Positions 25,625 to 35,300 of a DNA stretch of 64,000 nucleotides are shown one piece after another. Position 1 is the first letter of the stretch. Every line of letters begins with the position of its first letter. Made by a program: the position numbers and the translations under genes. The stretch lies in contig CAMUZR010000010.1 of NCBI GenBank assembly GCA_947165255.1, forward strand, positions 1 through 64,000, given 5' to 3'. The DNA is from an uncultured Bacteroidales bacterium (GTDB lineage: Bacteria; Bacteroidota; Bacteroidia; Bacteroidales; P3). The notes under the pieces were generated by a model. It saw only the letters and a list, made by a program, of their open reading frames with translations. It had not been told where the DNA came from and ran no database searches.

Positions 25625-26635
25625 TTATATTTTAAATAAATTGGAATTAGTTATGAAAAACAATCTCTCGCTGGCGTCTTTTGGCCAATTATCTTCATTG
25701 TCGCCCAAGCCTAATTTCTTCATGATTTCTAATCTATTACCTCTTTTAATTCTGCCATAAAGTTGTTTCCTGGTCGAAGGTACTTCTATATAGTTTTCTT
25801 TGTATAGATGTTGAATAATATGTAAATCTTTTTTCTCAAACATTTCGCGAATAAGGTTCCACCAATGCGCATCTGTCGTACCAAGTGATACACCGTATAA
25901 TAATATTACATCAGCATTTTTGATAAGGCGTTCACATTGTGCTTGTCTTGTATTTCCCATGACGCTATTGGATTGTTCTTTTACCAAAAGGTCTTTAATG
26001 TCCGGGTTACTTCTGAATTGCTCGTTAGCGATTTGTTCTTCATTGTCAACACCTATAATAATCGAATCTCCGAGTTGTCCATGAATATGTATTATGTTAT
26101 ACAAGAAGTGGGAGCTGTCAATTGCGTAACTATTACTGTAATTATTACTTTCCCCAACTATATCATTAGGCAACAATCGCTCTAATGTATTTGTATAATT
26201 AAACGTTATTACACTTATATCTTGTGTGTCAGGATAACCAACAGGCCTTTTCTCGGTTAATAATTTAATAAAGTTTGTTGTGTCGGTGGTTTCTATATAT
26301 TGAAAGGGGTTAATGAAGTCTTTGATAAATTTTTCTTTCTGCTGATCTGAGGGATTATAGTTGTCTTCTTCGTTTTTTAAATATATTTGAAGACGTTCAC
26401 TAAGTTCAAAATATAAATCGTCAAAATTACTTGCGTCAAATATATGTGAAGTAAATTTACCTAAGGCCTCCTCCATATCAGACCACAATTCTGTATTCTC
26501 ATTTATGTCTTTTTTGAGTTGTTCTAAATGTATACTACCTTTGTTTTTCATCAGATACTGATAAAATTCAGGGTAACTTGTCGCCATTCCTTGCGCTTTA
26601 TCAAAGCCGTTGCCAAAAATATACAAAATGTTCAT
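25625..26635 (-). CDS. abiH: AbiH-family abortive infection protein
   Basis: AbiH proteins were described as phage abortive-infection factors in lactococci; the mechanism is unknown. The 336-residue protein shows the family landmarks: the N-terminal IFGNGFDKA (Asn9, Asp12), the central ITFNYTNTLERLLP, HIHGQLGD, and the C-terminal LLYGVSLGTTDAHWW. The gene is noticeably richer in A and T than hsdM and hsdR. It starts 16 bases after hsdS and so is probably cotranscribed with it. This placement directly behind the exchangeable specificity half of hsdS suggests they moved together. Confidence 0.88.
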   Translation of the reverse strand: MNILYIFGNGFDKAQGMATSYPEFYQYLMKNKGSIHLEQLKKDINENTELWSDMEEALGKFTSHIFDASNFDDLYFELSERLQIYLKNEEDNYNPSDQQKEKFIKDFINPFQYIETTDTTNFIKLLTEKRPVGYPDTQDISVITFNYTNTLERLLPNDIVGESNNYSNSYAIDSSHFLYNIIHIHGQLGDSIIIGVDNEEQIANEQFRSNPDIKDLLVKEQSNSVMGNTRQAQCERLIKNADVILLYGVSLGTTDAHWWNLIREMFEKKDLHIIQHLYKENYIEVPSTRKQLYGRIKRGNRLEIMKKLGLGDNEDNWPKDASERLFFITNSNLFKI

Positions 26636-26651
26636 ATATTGATAGTTTTTG

Positions 26652-27803
26652 CTATTGTCCCATCTTTGCTAAAAGCAAAGACTGTAATTCAGTTAGTTTC
26701 TCGTTTTCTTGTTCAATATTCCATACATTATTATAGAATATTCTTAAAAAATCATCCCATTCGGTTTCTATTCTCTTATCTCCAAATATTATACTACGAT
26801 TTTTCAAATTACCATCAAACGTTATTTGGGGGAAAGTCCCAGAAGCTCCATCTGCTTGCTTTTGTAGATCATTTAAAACATCAGGTAGAGTCAAATAAAA
26901 ATACACTTTAAGGCTTGAGTAAGTATTGTTTTTCATCCTTAAAACCATAAGTTTGGTTGAGACGACAAAGTCTTCTGGTCTTTGCTCTTTTACAAACGCA
27001 TATCGTTTGTTCGCTGGTCTTATTTCACTAAACAAAATGTCACCGTTTCTGATTTCTTTTTTTGCTTGTCCAGGCATATTATCAACATCAGAATAACTAC
27101 GGTGTAATATTTTGCCACTATAAATGTCTGAAGTATTGAGAAATACTAATTGTGGCTTGTTAAATTTATGCGTTTTAGAGTAGCTTTCAATTACCTCTCC
27201 CAGCGTTCCCATTCTCCAGCCGTTGGGGAGGTTTTGTTTGTCGATGTTGGCGACGAAGGTTTTGTGGTAGAGGGCTTGGGCGGTGGCTTCGAGTTTCTCA
27301 ATCATCTGATTGTTGAGACGAATGCGGCGAGTCAGCGTCTCGTATTCCGACACGATTTCCCGCTGCCGCTCAATGCTCGGCACGGGAAGTTGCATATTAC
27401 AAAAATCCTCCCAAGTCAAACTGCCTCGAACACCACCAACGGCATAATAACTTGCTTCACGGTCAAACTCGCTGCGAGAGAACCACATCATCAAATATTG
27501 AGGCAACAACTTCGTCTTGTCAACCACTTCAAACATAGGGTAGGCAGGAGACATAATGGCCTCTTCATCGTTGAACATCGCCACTGGCATCTTTCCGTCG
27601 CGACTCACCTGCATCAAACTACAGGCAAACTGTTCCCGACGGATAACCTTATAATTGGATAGGTCGGTGCCTATGACGTTGGCAACAGAAGGAATGAACG
27701 CTTTGTCAATCGTAAGACCGACAAGTCGTGTCACCTTCAACTCCCTGTTGCGGACATTAACCTCGCGGATATAATCGCCTAATCTATGATATTCTGCCGT
27801 CAT
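26652..27803 (-). CDS. hsdS: Type I restriction-modification specificity subunit
   Basis: HsdS recognises the two halves of the DNA target and holds the HsdM subunits. The 383-residue protein has the two-repeat layout: target-recognition domain 1 (about residues 1-140, ending in QLPVPSIERQREIV), a central helix (about 145-185, TLTRRIRLNNQMIEKLE), domain 2 (about 195-335, starting NGWRMGTLGEVIE) and a distal helix ending LLLAKMGQ. From about base 27185 downward the DNA turns AT-rich, exactly where domain 2 begins, a sign of domain exchange. The target sequence cannot be predicted. It lies between the phosphoesterase and abiH. Confidence 0.94.
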   Translation of the reverse strand: MTAEYHRLGDYIREVNVRNRELKVTRLVGLTIDKAFIPSVANVIGTDLSNYKVIRREQFACSLMQVSRDGKMPVAMFNDEEAIMSPAYPMFEVVDKTKLLPQYLMMWFSRSEFDREASYYAVGGVRGSLTWEDFCNMQLPVPSIERQREIVSEYETLTRRIRLNNQMIEKLEATAQALYHKTFVANIDKQNLPNGWRMGTLGEVIESYSKTHKFNKPQLVFLNTSDIYSGKILHRSYSDVDNMPGQAKKEIRNGDILFSEIRPANKRYAFVKEQRPEDFVVSTKLMVLRMKNNTYSSLKVYFYLTLPDVLNDLQKQADGASGTFPQITFDGNLKNRSIIFGDKRIETEWDDFLRIFYNNVWNIEQENEKLTELQSLLLAKMGQ

Positions 27804-27853
27804 TGCGTCTGTATAATTCTTTGTAATTTTGCAACAATCATATAAATTTTCTT

Positions 27854-28681
27854 TTACAATTCAATCATAGCCGAAGGGCTAAAGCCGTTCGTCAAATGTT
27901 CCTTGGAAGAGATATAGCCCAGCTGGTTGGACATAATGAGTGTATTGCCTATCTGCGCTTTGATGTTGCGGTGTGAGTGGCCATATATCCAATAATCAAT
28001 GCGGCTATCGGATATAAACTCACCCAGTTCTACCGTAAAGGCTCCATTGATGGTGCTGCTTTTGAATTCGGGTGCAGTGCATAATTGTGTGGGCACGTGG
28101 TGCGTGACGACAACAATCTTTTTTGCCTTGCATTCGCCTACGGCCTGTTGGACGAACGCAAGGCAACGCTCGTGTTCAAGGTTGAAATCATCTGCTGTCA
28201 GCCGGTGCCCATTATACTTGATGCGATAGAAGTCGCTGACATTCTTTTCCGTCAGGAATGCATCATACGGCTTTATCTTCGACCATAATGTTGACACGAT
28301 TATGTCTATTCCGTCAAGATGTACTACACTGTTGTAGTAGGCATGTATATTGTGCCGAATTTCTTTGCAAAAGCCGTTTGGAATAGTGGCAAGGTCATAA
28401 TATCCGTAGAAGTCGTGGTTGCCAAAACAAACAATAACCTGGCTATAATTCTTGCTCGCCCAATCCCAGAATTGATACGCTGAGTATGTATCACTTTTTG
28501 AGTCTGGCAAATCAAGATATGCTGTGTCTCCAGCGACAATCAAAATGTCTCCCGTTACTTCAAGAGGATATTTTGCAATCCATTGACGATTTTGCGGGAA
28601 CTCCAAATGAAGGTCGCTGACATACTGGATGCGTACGCCATGAGGTATTTGGTTAGAATGTATGTTTTCCCGTTCTGTCAT
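27854..28681 (-). CDS. Calcineurin-like metallophosphoesterase
   Basis: This 275-residue enzyme carries all five metallophosphoesterase motifs: DLH at residues 23-25, GD at 51-52, GNHD at 87-90, HH at 194-195 and GHSH at 234-237, which bind two metal ions. Members hydrolyse phosphomonoesters, phosphodiesters or nucleotides, and the substrate here is not evident. No signal peptide is seen, so it is cytoplasmic. It sits between hsdM and hsdS, an unusual place, and has its own -7 box (28705-28712), so it may be expressed apart from the methylase. Confidence 0.9.
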   Translation of the reverse strand: MTERENIHSNQIPHGVRIQYVSDLHLEFPQNRQWIAKYPLEVTGDILIVAGDTAYLDLPDSKSDTYSAYQFWDWASKNYSQVIVCFGNHDFYGYYDLATIPNGFCKEIRHNIHAYYNSVVHLDGIDIIVSTLWSKIKPYDAFLTEKNVSDFYRIKYNGHRLTADDFNLEHERCLAFVQQAVGECKAKKIVVVTHHVPTQLCTAPEFKSSTINGAFTVELGEFISDSRIDYWIYGHSHRNIKAQIGNTLIMSNQLGYISSKEHLTNGFSPSAMIEL

Positions 28682-28704
28682 ACTAATTGAGTTGCCTTCG
28701 ACTG

Positions 28705-28712
28705 CAAAGATA
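28705..28712 (-). promoter_or_regulatory. -7 element upstream of the metallophosphoesterase gene
   Basis: On the minus strand TATCTTTG matches TAnnTTTG, 23 bases or more before the ATG at 28681. No TTTG box lies at the preferred distance. Confidence 0.5.
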
Positions 28713-28760
28713 CAAAAAGTTTTCCATTTCTTTCCAATATTTTCAAAACTGGAAAGAATA

Positions 28761-30332
28761 TTATAGTTTATACCCTAACTTTTCAAATAGGTCTTTCAGC
28801 TCTTTTGTGCTTTCCTCTTCCTGTTGCAGCAGGTCGCGCAGGTCAGTTTGCAACTCTTTCATCTTGGCATCGAAGTCTATCTGCTCGTCGCGGTTGCGGA
28901 ACTCGATGTACTTGCTGGGCACGAGACTGTAGCCTTTCTGTTCTATCTCTTCCTTTGTGGCGGAGTAGCAATACTCCGGTTCGTTGCGATAGGTCTGCTC
29001 GTAGCCGGCACGCTGCCAATTGTGGTAGGTGTCGGCAATCTCGCGTATCTGCTCTGGCGAGAACTGGATGTATTTCTTCTCGAAGGGCTCGCCTTTCTGC
29101 CGCAGGTCGATGAAGAGCACCTCGCCTTCGCGGTCGCGGAAGTGCTCCTCATTGCCGTTCTTGGTCTCCACATGGGCCTTTTTGTTGTTGTTCAGTATCC
29201 AGAGCGTCACGCTGATGTCGGTGGAATAGAACATGTTGCGGGGCAAGATGATGATAGCCTCCACTTTGTCGTTCTCAATAAGCTTGCGGCGGATGGCCAG
29301 CTCGGTGCCGTCAGCGCTCAGCGCGCCGTTGGCCAGCAGGAAGCCTGCCACACCTCGAGTGGAGAGTTTTGATAATATGTTCAATATCCAGCCGTAGTTG
29401 GCGTTGGAGGTGGGAGGCACATCATAGCCGCTCCAGCGTGGGTCGGAGGTGAGCTGGTTGGCCTCGCGCCAGTCCTTCTGGTTAAAGGGCGGATTGGCCA
29501 TGATATAGTCGGCCTTGAGGTCGGGGTGGTGGTCGTTGTGGAAGGTGTCGCCTTGACGGATGTCGGCCGAGATGCCCCGGATGGCAAGATTCATGCGCGC
29601 CAGTTTAAAGGTAGTATTGGTGTTCTCCTGACCGTAAACGCTCACGTTCTTCATATTGCCATGATGCGCCTTGACGAACTTCATCGACTGCACGAACATA
29701 CCGCCCGAGCCGCAACAGGGGTCGTAGATCTTGCCGTCATAAGGCTCGATAAGTTCGGCGATGAGGTTGACAATCGACTTGGGCGTATAGTATTCGCCCT
29801 TGCCCTTACCTTCGGCGATGGCGAACTTGCCCAAGAAATACTCATACACGCGGCCAATGAGGTCGTTCTCGGCATCGGCAACAGTGTCCAACTTGTTAAT
29901 TTCGTCAAGCAACGATGCAAACTTAGTCTTGTCCAAACCCAAGTTGGAATAGTAGTTATAAGGCAATGCGCCCGCCAACTGTTTGTTCTTCTTCTCGATG
30001 TCGACAAGTGCGTCGTCGATAATCTGGAAAATATTGGGCTGCTTGGCGTTCTCCATAATGTACGACCAGCGGCACTTGGGTGGCAGATAGAAGACATTCT
30101 CCGCCGTGTAGAACTCCACTTGGTCAACATATTCTTTCAACCCGTTGGCCATGAGCTCCTGCTGTCTTTGCCCGAAGCGGTCTCCGGCATATTTCAAAAA
30201 GATAAGAGAGAGCACGATGTGTTTGTATTCGGCCGGCTCTACGGCGCCGCGCAACTTGTTGCACGACTCCCACAGGGCGGCCTCCATGCTTTTTGACACT
30301 TTGACCTTAGGCAGTTTGGTGGTTTTGGGCAT
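28761..30332 (-). CDS. hsdM: Type I restriction-modification DNA methyltransferase
   Basis: HsdM transfers a methyl group from S-adenosylmethionine to adenine N6 in the recognition site and is part of both the methylase and the restriction complex. The SAM-binding motif is DPCCGSGG at residues 204-211 and the catalytic motif NPPF at 280-283, preceded by the conserved GEYYTPKSIVNLIAELI. The N-terminal helical domain (residues 1-150) and the length of 523 residues are normal. It is the first gene of the island and has a -7 box about 90 bases upstream of its start. Confidence 0.96.
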   Translation of the reverse strand: MPKTTKLPKVKVSKSMEAALWESCNKLRGAVEPAEYKHIVLSLIFLKYAGDRFGQRQQELMANGLKEYVDQVEFYTAENVFYLPPKCRWSYIMENAKQPNIFQIIDDALVDIEKKNKQLAGALPYNYYSNLGLDKTKFASLLDEINKLDTVADAENDLIGRVYEYFLGKFAIAEGKGKGEYYTPKSIVNLIAELIEPYDGKIYDPCCGSGGMFVQSMKFVKAHHGNMKNVSVYGQENTNTTFKLARMNLAIRGISADIRQGDTFHNDHHPDLKADYIMANPPFNQKDWREANQLTSDPRWSGYDVPPTSNANYGWILNILSKLSTRGVAGFLLANGALSADGTELAIRRKLIENDKVEAIIILPRNMFYSTDISVTLWILNNNKKAHVETKNGNEEHFRDREGEVLFIDLRQKGEPFEKKYIQFSPEQIREIADTYHNWQRAGYEQTYRNEPEYCYSATKEEIEQKGYSLVPSKYIEFRNRDEQIDFDAKMKELQTDLRDLLQQEEESTKELKDLFEKLGYKL

Positions 30333-30419
30333 ATTGTTACTTTTTTAGATTTTTAAACGCTGGACGCTGAATGGCTAATAACGCATAATACAGCACTTGA
30401 AAATATCATATTCCATTTG

Positions 30420-30427
30420 CAAAGGTA
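30420..30427 (-). promoter_or_regulatory. -7 element for the restriction island
   Basis: On the minus strand TACCTTTG matches TAnnTTTG exactly and would start a transcript about 80 bases before hsdM. A good TTTG box is not seen at the usual distance. Confidence 0.55.
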
Positions 30428-30500
30428 CGTTTTTTTTTTGAAATAGACACTTTGATTGGTTAGGAAACTGACGATAGTGATTTGCGTTTTTCGGCGGGGA

Positions 30501-30533
30501 TTGTTTTAATTTTAATTTTTTTTAGTATTTTTG
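30501..30533 (+). promoter_or_regulatory. Promoter for the T9SS surface-protein pair
   Basis: TATTTTTG at 30526-30533 matches TAnnTTTG, with an imperfect upstream box (ATTG/TTGT) near 30500-30504 at about the right distance. The ATG follows at 30574, giving a leader of about 35 bases. Confidence 0.65.
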
Positions 30534-30573
30534 CATTCTAATTAATTCCAACAATAAATTAATATTAATTACA

Positions 30574-32286
30574 ATGAAAAGAAAGTCATTATTTTATCTT
30601 GTTTTGGCATGTTGCCTTGTCGGTCAGTTGCATGCCCAAAACATCACAGTGACTTCTGCTATGGGACAAGATGTTAACACTTTTGTCAATACCGCCCTGG
30701 CGGGTAAGGGTGTTTACATCACCAATGCAAAGTTCAGCAACACTTCTGGCCCCATCCTGTCCGACCAAATTGGTGTTTTCCAGGCCAATGGTTTTACCGG
30801 CTTCTCCATGGATTCTGGCATAGTCATGACCACAGGCAATATTTCCGTTGCCCCTGGTCCCAACAACCTTTCTGGTGCCAGTCAGCCCATTACGGGCTAT
30901 TACTCCGATGCCGAATTGGCCCCCATTGCCACCTCCTCTATCAATGGCTGTGCCACTCTCGACTTCGACTTTGTCGGCCTAACCAACACCATCTCTTTCA
31001 TGTACACGTTTGCTTCGGAGGAATATCCTGAGTATGTTTGCTCCAACTACAACGACGTGTTCGCATTCTATGTGACCGGACCCGACCCCGAAACAATGGA
31101 AGAAAGGACTTGGAATGTGGCCATCATCCCCCTATCCGTCACCGATTCCACTCCCGACGGCATTGCAGTGGCCATCAATTCTATCAATCCAGGTGTCCCC
31201 GGCACTTCTGGCGGCGGCGGCAGCGACTGCCACTACGAGTTTTCCTCCTATTACAACGATAACCCAGTCGAATCCGTCGGTGTCCAGTACGACGGCTACA
31301 CCTCCAAACTTATGGCTACCACAGAGATTGTCCCTTGCGCCCTCTACCACATGCACCTCTCTGTCTGCAATGTGGGCGACAACGCCTTCGACAGCGGTGT
31401 TTTCCTGGAGTACGGAAGCTTTAGCAGCCCTTCCACTCAGCTCAATTTCAACCGTGTCAATCGCGATACCGTCCGTGTCGGTTGCGCTACCCGCGTACCC
31501 TTCGACATGAGTCATTCCTACTATGACGATGGTGTCTGCCATATCACTTACGGCGGCACGGCTGTCTATGGCGTCGATTTCACCTGCACCACCGATTCCG
31601 GCGCTGTTATGGAAGGCGACCAACCTTTCTATATTTCCAAATCCACCACCCATTATCTTAATGTGGCTGGCATCCAGGGTGCCAATCTCGCTCAGCCCAA
31701 ATACATTGACCTCTATATCGAGACTTCGGTCTGTCCCGCCTTCCCCGACCTAAAGGTGTACGACACCATGCGCCTCGTCCTGGTGAACAATCCCAACGTG
31801 GTCGTGCGCGACACCCTTATCGAGTGCAACCACCTTTGCACCGAAGTGGGCGTCGAAGTGGTGGCTGGCAATGCCCCCTTCACCTTCCAGTGGCTCCCTG
31901 CTGACAATCTGGCCGATCCCACCGCACAGCATACCGAGGCATTCATCACCAACGACGCTGTCTATCATGTCGTTGCCACCGACCGCTATCGTTGTGCTTC
32001 CGATACCGCCACCGTCACCATCAACATCCACACCAGCGAAGCTGTCGACGAAGTCGATGCCCCTCAAGTCAAGGTTTACCCCAATCCTACCGACGGACTC
32101 CTGAATGTAGAGGCACAGGACATCATACAGGTCGACCTGTACAACGTCAGTGGCCAAAAGGTATACTCCGATAGCCACCACACTCATCAACTCCAGCTCC
32201 ACACCCATTCTTTTGCTCCCGGCACTTACTATTTGCGTGTGGCCACAGCTAACGGCTCTTCCACCCAAACGGTTATCGTAAGGTAA
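30574..32286 (+). CDS. Secreted protein with choice-of-anchor L domain and T9SS C-terminal domain
   Basis: A signal peptide (about residues 1-21, ending LHAQ) precedes a choice-of-anchor L domain (residues about 25-280), recognised from NAKFSNTSGPILSDQIGVF, SGIVMTTGN and FASEEYPEYVCSNYNDVFAF. Beta-sandwich sequence follows, with one PKD-like stretch (GNAPFTFQWLP near residue 435). The last about 75 residues form a type A T9SS sorting domain (VKVYPNPTDGLLNVE, then APGTYYLRVAT, ending VIVR). The protein would cross the outer membrane by T9SS and be released or attached to A-LPS. It is followed after 42 bases by the 2019-residue protein. Binding function unknown. Confidence 0.87.
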   Translation: MKRKSLFYLVLACCLVGQLHAQNITVTSAMGQDVNTFVNTALAGKGVYITNAKFSNTSGPILSDQIGVFQANGFTGFSMDSGIVMTTGNISVAPGPNNLSGASQPITGYYSDAELAPIATSSINGCATLDFDFVGLTNTISFMYTFASEEYPEYVCSNYNDVFAFYVTGPDPETMEERTWNVAIIPLSVTDSTPDGIAVAINSINPGVPGTSGGGGSDCHYEFSSYYNDNPVESVGVQYDGYTSKLMATTEIVPCALYHMHLSVCNVGDNAFDSGVFLEYGSFSSPSTQLNFNRVNRDTVRVGCATRVPFDMSHSYYDDGVCHITYGGTAVYGVDFTCTTDSGAVMEGDQPFYISKSTTHYLNVAGIQGANLAQPKYIDLYIETSVCPAFPDLKVYDTMRLVLVNNPNVVVRDTLIECNHLCTEVGVEVVAGNAPFTFQWLPADNLADPTAQHTEAFITNDAVYHVVATDRYRCASDTATVTINIHTSEAVDEVDAPQVKVYPNPTDGLLNVEAQDIIQVDLYNVSGQKVYSDSHHTHQLQLHTHSFAPGTYYLRVATANGSSTQTVIVR

Positions 32287-32328
32287 ACAGAATTCGGATT
32301 TATTTTATAGATTCAAAATCATCATATT

Positions 32329-35300
32329 ATGAAAAAGATTTATACTTTATTAATACTTCTGTCCTTCCTTCTGTCCTTCTCCACATCGGCCTGGGCACAG
32401 TGCGAGGGTGAGGCCACATGCACCATCACCATTTCTGGCACCGACCAGTATGGCGACGGATGGAATGGTGCTGCCATCACCATCTATCAGGACACCATCT
32501 TTATCGGCACCTACTCCTGTGCGGGAGCCTCCTCAGTTGCAACCTTCCATGTCTGTCAGGGCCCTGTCAGTTTCTCCTGGAGCTCGGGTCTCTACGACTC
32601 TGAGTGCGGTTTCACCATTACCGACTCCATCGGTGCCACCCTCTACACTCACACCTCTGGCACCACCATCCCCACGGGTGTCTTTTGTGAGGATGTGGCT
32701 TGTGCCACCTGTCCCCGCCCGACGCTTATCAACGCTTTCAATGTCACCGCTGACAGTGCCACCCTCGAGTGGGCCGACGACGAGGCGGCCAGCGGATGGC
32801 TCTATCAGCTGAGTACCAGCCGCACCACCCTAGGCGACTGGACCTTCACAGCCGATACCAATGTCGAATTTACCGGCCTTTTGGCCAATACTGCCTATTA
32901 TTTCTTCCTCAAGGCCATCTGTGCTGCCGACGACACCAGTGCTGCCGCCCTCCACAGTTTCCGCACCGCTTGTGGCGACAACCCCATCCCCTTCTCCGAA
33001 GGATTTGAGAACAATGGTTCCAACGCCCCCTTCTGCTGGTCCATCTGGGAGAAAGGTAGCTACGACAATTATGGCTACGTCTACGAATACCCCCAAATTT
33101 ATTATTACAGCTATTATGCCCATACGGGTTCCTACCTGGTGAACATGTACGATGCCTACGGAGCCAATTCAATCATCACGCCCCGTGTGTTGATACCTGC
33201 CAACCAGATCGAGGCTCAGTTCTGGGCTGCATACTCTAGCTACACCGACAACTTTGGCAGCATCCAGGTGGGCTACACCACCACCAACGACTCTGCCACC
33301 GCCGTCTTCCATCTTGTCAGTGTCGTGCCCCTGACCGATGCTTATGCACTCTACACGGTAGATTTCGATACCGTCACTACTACCGATTCCGTCTACGTGG
33401 TCTTCCGCTCTGCGGGCAACAACATGAGCCCCAGCAGCGCCATCAATATCTTATTGGACGATGTCACCATCCGTCAAATCAACAACTGCCCCCAGGTCAC
33501 CGACTTCACTCCCATTGCTACTGTCTCACACGAAATCACCTTCGCCTGGACCGACACGATTGGAACCGCATGGGAGATTTCCTACGGCCCCGTCGGCTTC
33601 GACCCCGACCTCAGCACCGTCCGCATCCCCGCTTCCACCAATCCGTTCACCCTCACTGGCCTGTCCGACAGTCTGACCTACGAATTCTACGTGCGCACCG
33701 TCTGTGGCAGCCAGCGTGGCTACTGGTCGCTCCCCGTCGTCGCCCGTCCCAACACGATTCAGATGCCCGAGTCCGGCACCGATACCGTCTATGTCTGCGG
33801 CACCTCCATCTCCGACCCCGGTGGAGTCAGTGGCGTTGTCCCCAACTACACCACCAGCTACATGGTAGTCTATCCCAACGACAGCACCGCCACCATCCGC
33901 CTCACGGGCAACATCAATTTAGGCTCTTCCGACTACCTCTATATCTATGAAGGTGTGGGCATTTCGGGTCGCCTTCTTGGCCAATACTCTGGTTCGGTAT
34001 CCAATATCAACGTGGCCTCTTCCATTGGCCCGCTAACCCTCTATCTCAGCACTGGCTATTCCTCCTACGACGGCTTCGTCCTCACCACCCACTGCGAACC
34101 CCTGCCCACCTGCACCAGTCCCTACGACGTACAGGTGTCCAACGTTACGGGCAGCAGTGCGCTGGTCTCGTGGAGCTATGCCAACTTCACCACCCCCCAA
34201 CTCTTTACCATAGTGGCTACCGACACAGCCAACGAAGTAACCAATTACTACACCGCTGCCGACACCGCCCGTAGTTTCACCATCACCGGCCTCAGCCAGC
34301 ACACCCATTACCTGCTTTCGGTCCAGGCCACTTGCGATGGCGGCGATACCAGTCTCAACGCCGATGCCTCTTTCTTCACCTATTGCCTCTCCGGCGGCGA
34401 AAATGTGGTCGGCACGGGCATCGCTAACAGCTATTATGTGCCCGTCTATATCTATGGACATGCCGTGTCGCAGCAGATTTTCGACTCGGTCGTCATGGCA
34501 GGCGTCGATACCATCTTCGGCGTCCGTTTCTACAACACCTCCAACGCCACCATGATCCGCAACATGGCAGTGTATATGGACTCCACCACCCGCAGCTCTT
34601 ACAGCTCCTATTCCGAAATAGAAGTCCAGTCTCCTGCCAATCGCCGCTTCTCTGGCCCTGTTTCCATACAGCCTGGTTGGAACGAAATTCTCTTCGATTC
34701 TGCCTTCGTATACAGCGGCTCTGGCAATATTACCCTTACCGTCGATGACAACACTGGCGAATATGCCTCCTCCATCAACTGGCAGGCAAGCTCCACCACC
34801 GACAATATGTCCGTTTACGCCTACTCCTACAATGGCGACATAGACCCCACCGACTCTCTCTCCCTCTCTTCCGTCTCTACCTGGTCCACCGGTGTGGTCA
34901 ATCTCCGGGCCAACACCGTCTTCCTCACCCCCTGCGGCGATGCCAGCTGTGTGCCCCCTGCCGTTGTCGTGGCTGCCACCACCTCCTCTTCGGTCACCCT
35001 CTCTTGGGTTCCAGGTCTTTACGAGGACTCCTGGGACATTGAGTACAGGCAGGCCGACAGCACCGAGTGGAATGTCCACGCCTCCAGCACAAGTCAGGAC
35101 ACTGCGGTCATCTCCGGCTTGCAGCCCGCCACTCATTATGTCTTCCGTGTCACTAGCCTCTGCGGCGACACCACGGCTTCCATCGAAATCAATGCCACCA
35201 CCCGCTGTGCTCCCGTTACCGACTATCCCTTCGCCGAAGACTTCGAAGGCTTCCTCGCCACCTATTCCGAACCCGAAACCCAGATCTGCTGGGCTCGTTC

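Noticed and set aside
34033..35136. 367-codon minus-strand frame
   Set aside because: Same cause: low-complexity shadow of the FN3 gene.
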